In this document: positions 1-10,400 of the stretch, piece by piece | Position numbering within the stretch: position 1 is the stretch's first letter | Layout: the number at the start of each line of letters is the position of its first letter | Source of the DNA: Tritrichomonas musculus | Lineage: Eukaryota; Parabasalia; Tritrichomonadida; Tritrichomonadidae | NCBI GenBank assembly: GCA_039105265.1 | Contig: JAPFFF010000003.1 | Coordinates: 4,092,001 to 4,156,000, forward strand | Direction: 5' to 3' | DNA length: 64,000 bases | Notes under the pieces: generated by a model | What the model was told of the DNA's origin: nothing | What the model saw: the letters and a program-made list of their open reading frames with translations, nothing else | Databases searched by the model: none | Position numbers and translations under genes: made by a program

Positions 1-84
1 ATAAATCATAATATATATAATATATTCCAGATTAAAACTATATTCTAATAATTATTTTATAAATTATTAAAAAATACAAAAAAA

Positions 85-878
85 TAGACTTGTTAAAAGT
101 CCGGGACAAATGCACTTTTCATGGACTTTTTGTGGACTCGGGACTTGGCGTGGACCTAACAAACCTTGTCAATTTATTTTTATTTTATATCTCAAAAAAG
201 AACTCATTTTATGCATATATTTTATAGTTTATTTGTTTATTTAATTTTTTTTGTTTATTTAAATAGAAAAGTAGTAACTAATATGAGTAAATTATATTTG
301 AATGTTTTTAATCATGAAAAAAAATGTCATAAACAATTGAAAGAATTTTGGAAATCCTGGCAGATGGACCAAAATATTTCAAAGAAATTTTATAATTCTT
401 TTATTTTGTGAAAAAATAAAAAATGCTAAAATAATTGAAAGAATTTTATTAGTCCTGGCAGATGGACCAGATTATTTCTGAGAAATAATAATTCGATCAT
501 TTATTTTGTGAATAAAAAAAAATGCTAAAAATATTGAAAGAATTTTTGAAGTCCTGACAGATGGACCAGATTATTTCTGAGAAATAATAATTCGATCATT
601 TATTTTGTGAATAAAAAAAAATGCTAAAAATATTGAAAGAATTTTGGAAGTCCTGGCAGATGGACCAGTGTATTTCAGAGAAATTATAAATTATTTTTAT
701 TTTGTGAATAAATAAAAAAATGCTAAAAAAATTGAATGAATTTTGGAAGTCCTGACAGATGGACCTGTGTATTTCAGAGAAATTATAAATAATTTTTATT
801 TTGTGAATAAATAAAAAATGCTAAAAAAAATTGAATGAATTTTGGAAGTCCACAGGTCCATGGACTTTAACAAGTCTA
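85..878. mobile_element. Non-autonomous hAT-like element (MITE) with 8-bp target duplication
   Basis: The ends are inverted copies: 85-102 reads TAGACTTGTTAAAAGTCC, and the reverse complement of 862-878 reads the same with one A fewer. Both ends are flanked by the identical octamer CAAAAAAA (77-84 and 879-886), as expected for an 8-bp hAT target duplication. Weight is limited because the octamer is mostly A. The interior encodes nothing convincing. It is mostly about 5.5 tandem copies of a 99-bp unit (about 290-857), each carrying a variant of TCCTGGCAGATGGACCA, and GGAC/GTCC words also cluster near both ends. The 81-residue open frame at 166-411 is low-complexity and overlaps the repeats. 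The inverted-repeat sequence differs from the hAT at 1029-4500, so a different transposase probably moved it. Confidence 0.6.
290..857. repeat. 99-bp tandem repeat inside the MITE
   Basis: TCCTG anchors fall near 355, 453, 552, 651, 750 and a degenerate 849, giving a period of 98-99 bp. The third and fourth units are nearly identical; outer ones diverge. This kind of internal expansion is common in non-autonomous hAT elements. Confidence 0.85.
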
Positions 879-1320
879 CAAAAAAATAACTTTAAAACTT
901 CTTTTTCTTTGAAATAAACGTTATTTTTAACTTTGTCTTTTTATTTTTTACTTTATTATTGATCGTTTAAAATTAGTTTTTCTAGAAATTTCAAAAAAAC
1001 ACTTTTTTTTTAAATAAAAAGATATATTATATAGCATCCTGTTAATGACAAGAAATTTTTTTTGTCATTAAGAGCGACCGTTAATTTTTTTTATATCTAA
1101 AAAATTTAAACAATCTATTATCTTGTATTTAAAAATGACTAGGCCTTAGTTAGGTGGGCATTTTGGCATCAAATTGTCCAGATCAATTAATATTTTAAAA
1201 TACATATGTTCACTTTCTCAAAATAAAAAAATTTATAAATTTTTCTGATATACGTCGATCAAACAAGGTCAAATAATTGCTTTTTTAGTTTGCAAAATCA
1301 AAATTTAATTTTAGGAAATA

Positions 1321-1566
1321 ATTTACTAAAACATAGAAATAATTTTTGCCTAAATTCCATTTATTTTTGAATTATCGTTTTGCTTGAAATTTTTGCCTAA
1401 GTTTTATTTACTAAAACATAGAAATAATTTTTGCCTAAATTATATTTACTATTGAATTATCGTTTTGCTTGAAATTTTTGCCTAAGTTTTATTTACTAAA
1501 ACATAGAAATTATTTTGCCTAAATTACATTTACTATTGAATTATCGTTTTGCTTGAAATTTTAGAA
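1321..1566. repeat. 85-bp tandem repeat, about 2.9 copies, in the hAT element
   Basis: The word ATTTACTAAAACATAGAAAT recurs at 1321, 1406 and 1491 (exact 85-bp spacing). Each copy is followed by TTTTGCCTAAAT and ATTATCGTTTTGCTTGAAAT. The array lies between the left inverted repeat and the 3' end of the transposase gene. Confidence 0.85.
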
Positions 1567-1705
1567 TTGATGTTTAGAAATAAAGCAAACTTTTTCTATT
1601 GAACCATTTTTTTCATATTAAATTATTGTTTTCAATTGAATATACTTTCAATTTTCAATAAAAAAAATATTGATTTTAAAATATAGAAATCTTCTTATTA
1701 TTAAT

Positions 1706-3940
1706 TTATTTCATTATATAATTATCTGTTATTGCTTTAGCTCTCATTCGCAATCTTGCAAGCAAAACCTCTGGGCTAATATTAGTCATACGATCATGAA
1801 TCAGATAACGATGAATAGATATTAGTCTTTCAACATTACTCTCACTTGTGCCTATTGAGAGTAGCCTCAATGCAACCAAAGATAATGTTCGAAGCCTATC
1901 ATGTTTATAAAAGTTTTGCCAGATTATAAAATCGTTTTCCAAGTTCATATCTCTAACTGGAAATGTATTGTTTGAATTAAATAACCATTCATCGAAAATG
2001 GTATTTATTTGTTCTACAGTGCATTGTTCATCAAAAGATATACAGAGTTCATTAACTACTTCCAAAGCAATGTCGTATGTTCTAAATGCAATGTTTGTAT
2101 TTATCATATCAGTTAATTCTTTCCCTCGCCATTCAATTAATTTATTTCGAAATTTAGCATTTAAATTGCACTCTAAATTGATTGCATCAAAAGTGCTTTT
2201 ATCAATGTTTTGATCATTTGGAAGTGATAATATTTCTTCGCTATCGCCTGATTGTATGATTCTATTTAATGATTCATTATTATCACTCACTTCTATATCG
2301 TCTTCCTCTTCCTCTTCAATCAAAGTTCCGCCATTTTGTGAAATTATGTTTAAAGTATCGTTGATTTCTTTTTCCATGTCATCGGATGCGTCATTCACTG
2401 AAAAAGATTCATCTGTGTAATCGCAAATGTTACCGTTAACTAATCCAGAAGCAGCATTTTGCATTCGTAAATAATACCTTCCAGCTCTACTAAATGCGAA
2501 ACTTGCCCAAGTTTCTTTAGGTAGATATGTCTCCAACCTAGACATTAACTGTGCTAATAATTCATGCAAAATAATCAATATAGATTCAAGTTCTATTAGT
2601 GCTTTTTCTTTAATAGTTTGATATGATTTGAGAAGAACCTGAATTACAGGAATAACATCTGAAAGAGTGGAACTTTCACACTCAAAACTTAATGATGCCT
2701 TTTGCATTGGAAGCAATATTATAAACAGTTCTATAAAATCTTTTTTAATACAACTTTCATTTTTTGCTTGTTTTTCAAATTGTTCAAATGTTTGACCTTC
2801 TTCAGGGAAATGAGTTTTATACCATTCATCTAGTAAATAATTATTTACTGAATCTATGTTAAATACTAGAAATGATAAAACATCTTCAATATAGATCCAT
2901 CTATTCTTCGGTGGGTTAGGAATTTTTTTTCCAATAAAGGCAACAGCATCTCTTTTTCTTAGTAATGGTACAAATTCGTCTATTTGACTTATTAACTTTC
3001 TAAATTCAGAACAATTATTTAAAGCTCCAAGAAAAGAATTATGGATTAAATGGTTGAGACAAGACACATCAGTAATAGGAATTATTTTATTGTGTTGCTT
3101 AATATTTGAAATGACTTTTGAAATCGCGGATGATTGAGATGGCAAACGGTCATGACAAATAGCCACTATTTTGATATGATCGTTTTCAAAATGATTTGAA
3201 TTATAGTTTTCAATTTCTGAAATAGCAGTTTCGATTTCATTTTGATAATCATCTATTTTCCAGTCAGAACCTAATTTTTGAACTGTACGAAAAGGTATTG
3301 GCGCCATTTGGCTAAATGGATTAGATAAAGTTGAATGAACGACTCTCATATTATGGACAGTTGCAGCGTCAATCATCAGATTGACAAATTTATATTTGGA
3401 TAACTGTTTTATCATTATATTAAAGGCTTCATCCCCTGCCATTATTATCGAGTTATTCATTTCATTCTGATTGAATTTTTTTAATATCTTACTTGGATCT
3501 TGAACAAAGTGATTATTTTTAACAGAATAATTGATTGTTATTTGAAATATATTGCAAATAAAAGAACGAAGTTGTTCAGAGCAGCCTACAGATGTAGAAA
3601 TAGATGTAGATCCTATGAATTTAGCCGTTGCATCTTCAAGACTTTTAATAAAAGATTCATTAGTTAATTCTTTGGTATGTTCTTTATGCTCTTCATTTAA
3701 TAAATCGTCTTCTTCTGGAGGTATTTTATATTCATGGAAATGTGGTTCTGTTGTACGGTCTTTACGACATGCATAAGAACATCTTTCGGTTTTTTGGGTG
3801 AAGACGTTGAAATGAGTATGTGGACAACGCCATAAAACATATCTTTTACCTTTTTTTGTTTTTCTCGGAACTTGTGTCCATCCAATTGGTGTTTCACTTT
3901 TTCTTTTACGATCAAAAACTATTTGTTTTGTTGACGACAT
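1706..3940 (-). CDS. hAT family transposase
   Basis: A 743-residue protein that would cut and paste the surrounding element. The start is taken as the ATG at 3938-3940; a frame-open TTG six bases upstream is not a likely start here. Near the N-terminus is a Cys/His-rich stretch (RCPHTHF...CSYACRKD...HFHEY) that may be a zinc-binding DNA-recognition domain. hAT landmarks follow in order: D191 in LMIDAATV, D264 in AICHDRLPS, a CLNHLIHN block resembling the family's C..H motif, KNRWIYIEDV resembling the conserved RW, and a C-terminal dimerisation block LLSIGTSESNVERLISIH with E704. The spacing is comparable to the D-D-E of Hermes. An acidic insertion (EEEEEDDIEV) precedes the C-terminal block. 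Family assignment is from motifs, not a search. The frame is unbroken. Confidence 0.78.
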   Translation of the reverse strand: MSSTKQIVFDRKRKSETPIGWTQVPRKTKKGKRYVLWRCPHTHFNVFTQKTERCSYACRKDRTTEPHFHEYKIPPEEDDLLNEEHKEHTKELTNESFIKSLEDATAKFIGSTSISTSVGCSEQLRSFICNIFQITINYSVKNNHFVQDPSKILKKFNQNEMNNSIIMAGDEAFNIMIKQLSKYKFVNLMIDAATVHNMRVVHSTLSNPFSQMAPIPFRTVQKLGSDWKIDDYQNEIETAISEIENYNSNHFENDHIKIVAICHDRLPSQSSAISKVISNIKQHNKIIPITDVSCLNHLIHNSFLGALNNCSEFRKLISQIDEFVPLLRKRDAVAFIGKKIPNPPKNRWIYIEDVLSFLVFNIDSVNNYLLDEWYKTHFPEEGQTFEQFEKQAKNESCIKKDFIELFIILLPMQKASLSFECESSTLSDVIPVIQVLLKSYQTIKEKALIELESILIILHELLAQLMSRLETYLPKETWASFAFSRAGRYYLRMQNAASGLVNGNICDYTDESFSVNDASDDMEKEINDTLNIISQNGGTLIEEEEEDDIEVSDNNESLNRIIQSGDSEEILSLPNDQNIDKSTFDAINLECNLNAKFRNKLIEWRGKELTDMINTNIAFRTYDIALEVVNELCISFDEQCTVEQINTIFDEWLFNSNNTFPVRDMNLENDFIIWQNFYKHDRLRTLSLVALRLLSIGTSESNVERLISIHRYLIHDRMTNISPEVLLARLRMRAKAITDNYIMK

Positions 3941-3991
3941 CAGCAAATACTAAAGAAAATGAACAAAAAATAATTAAAAACAAATAAATTA

Positions 3992-4230
3992 GTAAACGGT
4001 TTTCTAAGTTTAATAAACGGTCATTCTTATTTATATTATGCTTAAACGGTCTCCCTTAATGACAACCATAATTTTGAACTGAAAAAGTTTCATATATGAT
4101 GCCTAAACGGTCGTTCTTAACGACAAACGGTCTCCCTTAATGACAACCATAATTTTGAACTGAAAAAGTTTCATATTTGATGCTTAAACGGTCGTTCTTA
4201 AGGACAAACGGTCTCTCTTATTGATAACGT
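3992..4230. repeat. Subterminal AAACGG array of the hAT element
   Basis: AAACGG begins at 3994, 4015, 4044, 4105, 4125, 4186 and 4206; most copies continue as AAACGGTC followed by TTCTTAA or TCCCTTAA. Part of this is an 81-bp direct duplication (4044-4124 and 4125-4205). hAT transposases are known to bind short subterminal repeats, so these are plausible transposase sites just upstream of the transposase start, where they could also affect its promoter. Confidence 0.65.
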
Positions 4231-4508
4231 ATTTTTATTCAATTTTTCAAATGGTTAATGAAATTCAAAGATTAGGTTAACAAAAAACGTTAAAATTATA
4301 AAATTTTATAATTAAAACAGTTAATTTTTGTGGTTAATTAAAAAATACAAAAAAAGATAACTATTTAATCGTTATTTAGTTTTTTTTTTGTTTTTTTAAA
4401 TTATATAAAAAACCTTGACCCCCTACTCATGGTCGCATTTTTATAAATTTTTAATTTTGTCATTAAGATTTTTTTTTTTTGTCATTAGCAATATGCTATA
4501 GATATATT

Positions 4509-6030
4509 TATTAAATATCTTCGATTTTTTTTAACAAAATAATAATTTGATAGATCTTCAAATGCAGATTTTTTAGAAAAAACGTTAAGGTCAAATATTT
4601 TAATGTTATTTTTACGGTTGTGGCCACACTCATATTTGTTTTCTTTGGCGAATATTAATCACTCTTCGGCTTACCAAGCAACTATAAAGACAAGCGTTTT
4701 TTCCCATAAGCCATAAGTAATGACGATCTTGGATTTTACGTTTTTTTTACAGACTTAAGAATATTTCAACTTTTTATATAACATTTTACTTAATTATATT
4801 CCAAAAAATGTTTACGAGTATGATTTTAATGATGGCATTAATGCATTTGATCCATGTATTCTTCTTATATTAAAGTTTTTCACTATGCATATTTCCTTTT
4901 TTACCCTGAATATTGATGAAATCCTTTTTAGTTTTACTCTATTTTCATGGCGGAATAATTTTATTAATACTAGCTCTATCATTTATTAGACAAAAATGAA
5001 CAAATTTATACTATTCTGATAATTAAGTTTATCCTAATAGTGTTCCGTCACAAAAAAAGGTATTTTTAAAGTTTTAATAAAAATAATCAGGTTTTTAAGT
5101 AACTTTTTTATTTTTTTTATCCTCATGCCATTTTCTATTAAACCGTCGGGTAAAAAAAATTGAATGCGATTTTCCAAAATTTTGTACTTTTTTCAATTGA
5201 AAAAAAATTGAATGAAAATTTTCCGAAAAATCTGCATTTTGGAATCTATCAATAATTTTTTATATTGCATAATATTTATTCTGTTATTAATATATATATA
5301 TATTTGTATATTATTAATTTTATAAATATCAATAAAACTATCAACAATTTTATGATTATTTCGGGTTTGAATGCATTATTTCTTCAATTTTGAATTCTCT
5401 AATTCTTCCCAATTCAATTTTCATAATAGGCTTTTTGAAAAGAAAAATAAAGACGTAAAAAAGTTCAATGTACCGCCACTCTGAAAAAAAACTCATTTTT
5501 CTTAATAATTATATTGTACATCATTTTATTAACAAATAATTAACAATAATATTTAATCTAATATGTAAATTAAAATTTTATTTTAATATTTATCTAGGAA
5601 TTATTAATATATTAAGTAAATACAAATTTATGGTGAAAATAAAAATGGTTATAGGTCAATAATAATTTATCTATCAAAATTGAGAGATTTGAAGGAAAAT
5701 CTGACAAAAAGACGTTAAGGAAAAAATCTATTTTATTTGCTTTTTTTCCAGCAACAAATGAATAATTTGATTTTTTAAGTAATAGCAAATTATCAACAAA
5801 CTAACATGAATTAAAATAACCGATGAAATGAACGTTTATAAATTCATACAAAAAGATATCAGATTTGATGATCAAAAATAAAAGTCAATTAAAACAATTA
5901 ATTTTATGATTTGCGTGTTTAAAACAGATTAATTTAACAATATTCGGTATTTTTAGCCTATTCTAAATCGCTGGCGATGAGATAGTTTGAATAAATAGTT
6001 TTTTTTTATAATCATTTTTATTTTGACAAG
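4509..6030. other. Intergenic, no gene recognised
   Basis: AT-rich sequence with short frames only. A slightly less AT-rich patch lies around 4610-4740. A GCCACT word near 5474 faintly resembles the palindrome at 6037-6063. No gene or repeat family is identified. Confidence 0.5.
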
Positions 6031-6036
6031 GAACGC

Positions 6037-6063
6037 CACTTTTTGAACTGCGTTCAAAAAGTG
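6037..6063. repeat. Perfect palindrome CACTTTTTGAAC-tgc-GTTCAAAAAGTG
   Basis: Twelve-base arms surround a 3-base centre. The word GTTCAAAAAGT(T/G) returns on the far side of the ankyrin-transposase gene: four 23-bp units at 11554-11645 and once more near 11665. These shared words may mark the two ends of an element carrying that gene. No convincing target duplication was found. Confidence 0.5.
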
Positions 6064-6239
6064 TCTAGTACACAGTTTTTTTCTTTTAGAAAAAAGAATA
6101 TATCTATATAAAAGGCATTCAAATAAACAATAATTTAGTCAAAATTTTATTCTAAAATTAACAGAGAATAAAAAACTTTATTAATGCTTTCAGTAAAAAA
6201 ACTAACAAAAGTTTGTAATTAGCAAAAACGCGAATCAGT

Positions 6240-6812
6240 TATTAACATCAATGTTTGTCTGTTGTTAGCATAGATGTTTATCTGTTGTTAGCATCGATGT
6301 TTGTCTGTCGTTAGCATCGATGTTTGTCTGTCGTTAGCATCGATGTTTGTCTGTCGTTAGCATCGATGTTTGTCTGTTGTTAGCATCGATGTTTGTCTGT
6401 TGTTAGCATCGATGTTTATCTGTTGTTAGTATCGATGTTTATCTCTTGTTAGCATCGATGTTTTTCTGTTGTAAGCATCGATGTTTTTCTGTTGTTAGCA
6501 TAGATGTTTGTATGTTGTAAGCATCAATGTTTTTCTGTTGCTAGCATCGATGTTTTTCTGTTGTAAGCATCAATGTTTGTCTGTCGTTAGCATCGATGTT
6601 TATCTGTTGTTAGCATCGATGTTTATCTGTTGTTAGCATAGATGTTTGTATGTTGTAAGCATCAATGTTTGTCTGTTGTTAGCATCGATGTTTTTCTGTT
6701 GTTAGCATCGATGTTTATCTGTTGTAAGCATCAATATTTATCTATTGTAAGCATCGATGTTTATCTGTTGTTAGCATCAATATTTATCTGTTGCTAGCAT
6801 CAATGTTTGTCA
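6240..6812. repeat. 23-bp minisatellite, about 25 copies
   Basis: The consensus AGCATCGATGTTTGTCTGT plus (C/T)GTT has a spacing of exactly 23 bp where measured (6313 to 6336). Variants change CGAT to CAAT or TAGAT, and GTC to TTC or ATC. The array lies downstream of the ankyrin-transposase gene and has no coding potential. Confidence 0.9.
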
Positions 6813-7414
6813 ATATTTAAGATAATATTATCTGGCGGTAGGATTATCTGGCTGTAGGATTTATCTGGCTGTGGAATTTATCTGGCTATGAGATTAAACA
6901 ATTCTATTTCTTTTTGATAAATTAATTAAAAAAAAAAAAAAAAAAATAAAAATAAAAATAAAAAAATAAATTCTATGAGCTTTATGAAAAAAAAATAACT
7001 GAAATTTTTTTTATTAAAATATCTTAATCAAAAAGAAATAAAATAGTTTACAATTATAATTACAAATGCAAATAATAATATACTTAAATTAATTATTATC
7101 CAAAATATTTTAAAACAATATGATGGCTGGATAAGTTCAGGTCTTATTTTTTTGGGGTTTTGTTTTATTATATTAAGATAAAGGTATGGTAACTATTTTT
7201 ATTCATACATTTTTTTTTATATTTAAATATAATATTTTAATAATGTATATAATTATATATATATGATTAAAAGTCATATAATATCCATTAATTTTCAAGA
7301 TATTCAACATATTTATAATTGAATACTTTACAAAAAAAAAAAAGAATACTTTTAAAAAAAAAAATGAATACTAATAAAAATTACAATAAAATGTTAATTT
7401 TTTAAAATATATAT
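6813..7414. other. Intergenic, low complexity
   Basis: Three or four short GGCTGTAGGATTTATCT-like units (6830-6895), then homopolymer A and AT-rich sequence. No gene is seen. It includes the 3' flank of the ankyrin-transposase gene. Confidence 0.5.
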
Positions 7415-10400
7415 TTATATAAAAATAATAATAATGATTATTTTAAAATTCCAATTGTTTATTAAATGTTCATTTAATTCTTCTTCTTCTTGTTCAATCA
7501 TTTCTTCCTTTTCTTCTTGTTCAACCATTTCTTCTTCTTGTTCAATTATTTCTTCCTCTTCATCATCATCATTATCATTAATTAATTTATTAATTAATTC
7601 AATATCATTTTTTAAGTTTGAATCATCATATTCTTCATAAAATTCTTCATTTTCTGCTATTGTGTTTTCTTGATTTGTTTCTTTTTTTATTTCAACAGAG
7701 TTCGTAATTTCCCTAGATATAATTCTCCTACCATAATGGAAGTGCTTATTGGTACAAGAAATTCTGAGAGAACCAGCTGCAATTGTTTCAATGAAAGAAC
7801 AAAAACATGGAATAAAAAGATCAGGAAAATCAGTATAATTTCCATACACACTCATTTTTTCTAGTCTATTGATGATGTTTTCTGGTTTATCCTCATAAAT
7901 TAACTCAAATGAATGAATATCTGGGTTATAATGCGTCCCTCCAACTGAATATCTAGTCCTTCCAGATACAACTGCCCCTTGTTTATCAAGTATTTCAAGG
8001 ATAATGTTACTTCTTATTATACAATTTATTGTATTATCAATTGTGTCCACACTTCCTGTCATTCCCCGTATAAGAGCATGGAAATGCTCTTGTAGCATCG
8101 TTCCTAAATTAGAAAACTTGAAAATTCCTTCTGATTCACTGAATTCATTCCATGACAAGGAGATTGCAGTAAATGCCCTTTTTATTGCAATTGCTGGCAT
8201 TATTTCGGTTGAATCTTGACTTTTTTGTTGAATTTCATGGAATCGTTTAAAACCGAACAAGCCACATTCTAACAAAAATAATCTTGTTAATTTTCCAATT
8301 TTACTATTATTAAACGATTCATTCCAACAGCAGGCCGGGAAAAGGTAAAAAGCTAAATCATAATTCCCACTTTTAAAGACTTCCAAAAAAATTTGAAAAT
8401 TGAAAATCTCTATAGGAAAAACATCTTGAAGTTTCGATAATGAAGATCGATCAGCAATTGGCGCAGTTCTATTTAGTATATCTTGCAAGCAAGATGTGTT
8501 TACAACAATATTTTTCATATTTATTTGCGAGAATATAATTTGCGTCCGCCTGTTTTTAAGAAAATGAATTAAATCAGCTATGATTAAGCACTCGCCTTTC
8601 TGTGAATATAAAAATATTAGCTTTCCAATAATTTTAGTGTAACCTTCTATTCCATGTGCTTTAAAATAATCAAACAATAATTTAAACTCACTTTCATATT
8701 CAGGAAAGTATCCAGTGTCTCCATCGGTTGATAAATATTTCAGATTTATGCAAGGAGAATTTGCCATGATTTTTTTTGTTATTTCTTTAATTAATTGGAT
8801 AAAGTCTGAATTTGCTTTACCATTTTGATGTTTAACAACTTTAATTGGAAAAGGCTTGTGACAGTTATCAAGAGGAATTAGATAAAAAATAAATAAACTT
8901 TTGAAGAAATTATTACTTTTCTTATATAATGATACTTCTATAGCATCAATGCTTAAGAGACAATTAACTTTTTTGTTTGCTTGAGGAGAAACATATTTTC
9001 TTAAAATTAAATTGATTACTATATTTACATCTCCATTTATCATAGATTTTTTAATTGATTTAAATTGTTTATCTTTTCTTATTTTAAGACTCCTAACTGT
9101 AGGAATTGGAATGATTCGTCTTATGTTTTCATATGGTTTTGGACCATATTTAATGCAATAACAAAAATCTACAACATCTTTGTAATATCTATATCCGCAT
9201 GGATGACGTGTTAGATTTTTATTTATGTTTTCCAGGAAAAGATCTAGTAAATATTTTTCTTTTGTTGGAACGGTTATAATTTCGTGATTGCACATAGCAT
9301 TATTAGTTTTTTGATTATTAGTTAAAAGCATACTTGCTTTTGCATTTTGCAAATTTTGAGCTTTAAGTAATCTTTGATTTGCTTTGTTCTGCCTTTGAAT
9401 ATTCATCCTTTTTGTTCCAAATGGATCAGAATCGTATTTATATTCAAAATCAGAATTATAATTCATTATAATTAGCTTATAATCGTTTTCAGTATACATG
9501 TATTTTTCTACTACTATCTCGCCATCTATGTCTAAGAAAGATAATGATGTATTACATCCTGAGCTTTTATTATTGTTGCTACTTGACCAACAAAAAGTGT
9601 TATCGCCTTGCTGACAGCATAATTGGTTTCCTTGGTTTTCAACTCCTTGCTCTGTAGTCACATCCTTTTTACTGCCAATAATATCAGTATATGTTTTACT
9701 CTTGATCATTAAAAATTGTAATAAAGGCGACTTTTGCTCATGTAAAGTTTGAAGTAAATCAACTTCTATTTCGCATTTTTTTGCTAATAAAAACGAAAGT
9801 ACTTGAATGTCTTTTAGGAAGCAGGCTTCACGTATATAATGCTTACCATTTATATCATAATTAATATTAAATATTTTGTCCAAATATTTAATTAAATTTA
9901 TATTTCCTAAAGACTTAAAAAACAAGTCATTTATATCAGATTTATCTAAATATTTTCCTAGATTATGATTAATATAGTATTTTACAACTTCAAGTTTATT
10001 ATTTAATACTGCATTTTGAAGATGATTTTTTAATTTTTCTGTGTCTTCCTCAAAAAACGAATTTTTCTGGAAAATAAACTTTATAATATCTAAGTGACCT
10101 TTTTCTGTGGCTTCAGCCAATAATGAATGATCATGTAAAATTTCATTCATATTATGCATGAAAAGAATTTTTAGGCAAGATAAAGAGCCATTTTGACAAC
10201 AAGAATGACATGCTGCTAGAATAAATTCATTGATATTTATTTCTTGTTGTCTTGGCAAATAAATTTTATCAAGCAAAAAAGAGACTACGTTATCTCTGTC
10301 ATTTTCGCATGCCAAGCACAAAGGATTTATGTTTTCACACTTACTAAAACAATAAGAAGGAATTTTAATATTTGAATCATTCTGATAAATAAAACTAATG

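Larger units (their letters stand above)
1029..4500 (-). mobile_element. Apparently complete autonomous hAT transposon
   Basis: The left end (TATAGCATCCTGTTAATGAC at 1030-1049) and the reverse complement of the right end (TATAGCATATTGCTAATGAC, ending at 4500) match at 19 of 22 positions once the following AA is included. The octamer GATATATT occurs directly outside both ends (1021-1028 and 4501-4508); there is one unpaired A at 1029. An 8-bp duplication is the hAT hallmark and agrees with the hAT-type transposase inside (1706-3940, minus strand). AAACGGTY words are clustered near the right end, and a related word (GACCGTTAA) sits near the left end. The open transposase frame, the intact ends and the matching duplication suggest a young, possibly active copy. 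Confidence 0.75.

Noticed and set aside
166-411. An 81-codon open frame
   Set aside because: Low-complexity frame inside the MITE, overlapping its tandem repeats.
6240-6812. Regular short repeats that could suggest a CRISPR array
   Set aside because: The units are contiguous with no unique spacers, and the genome is eukaryotic; it is a minisatellite.
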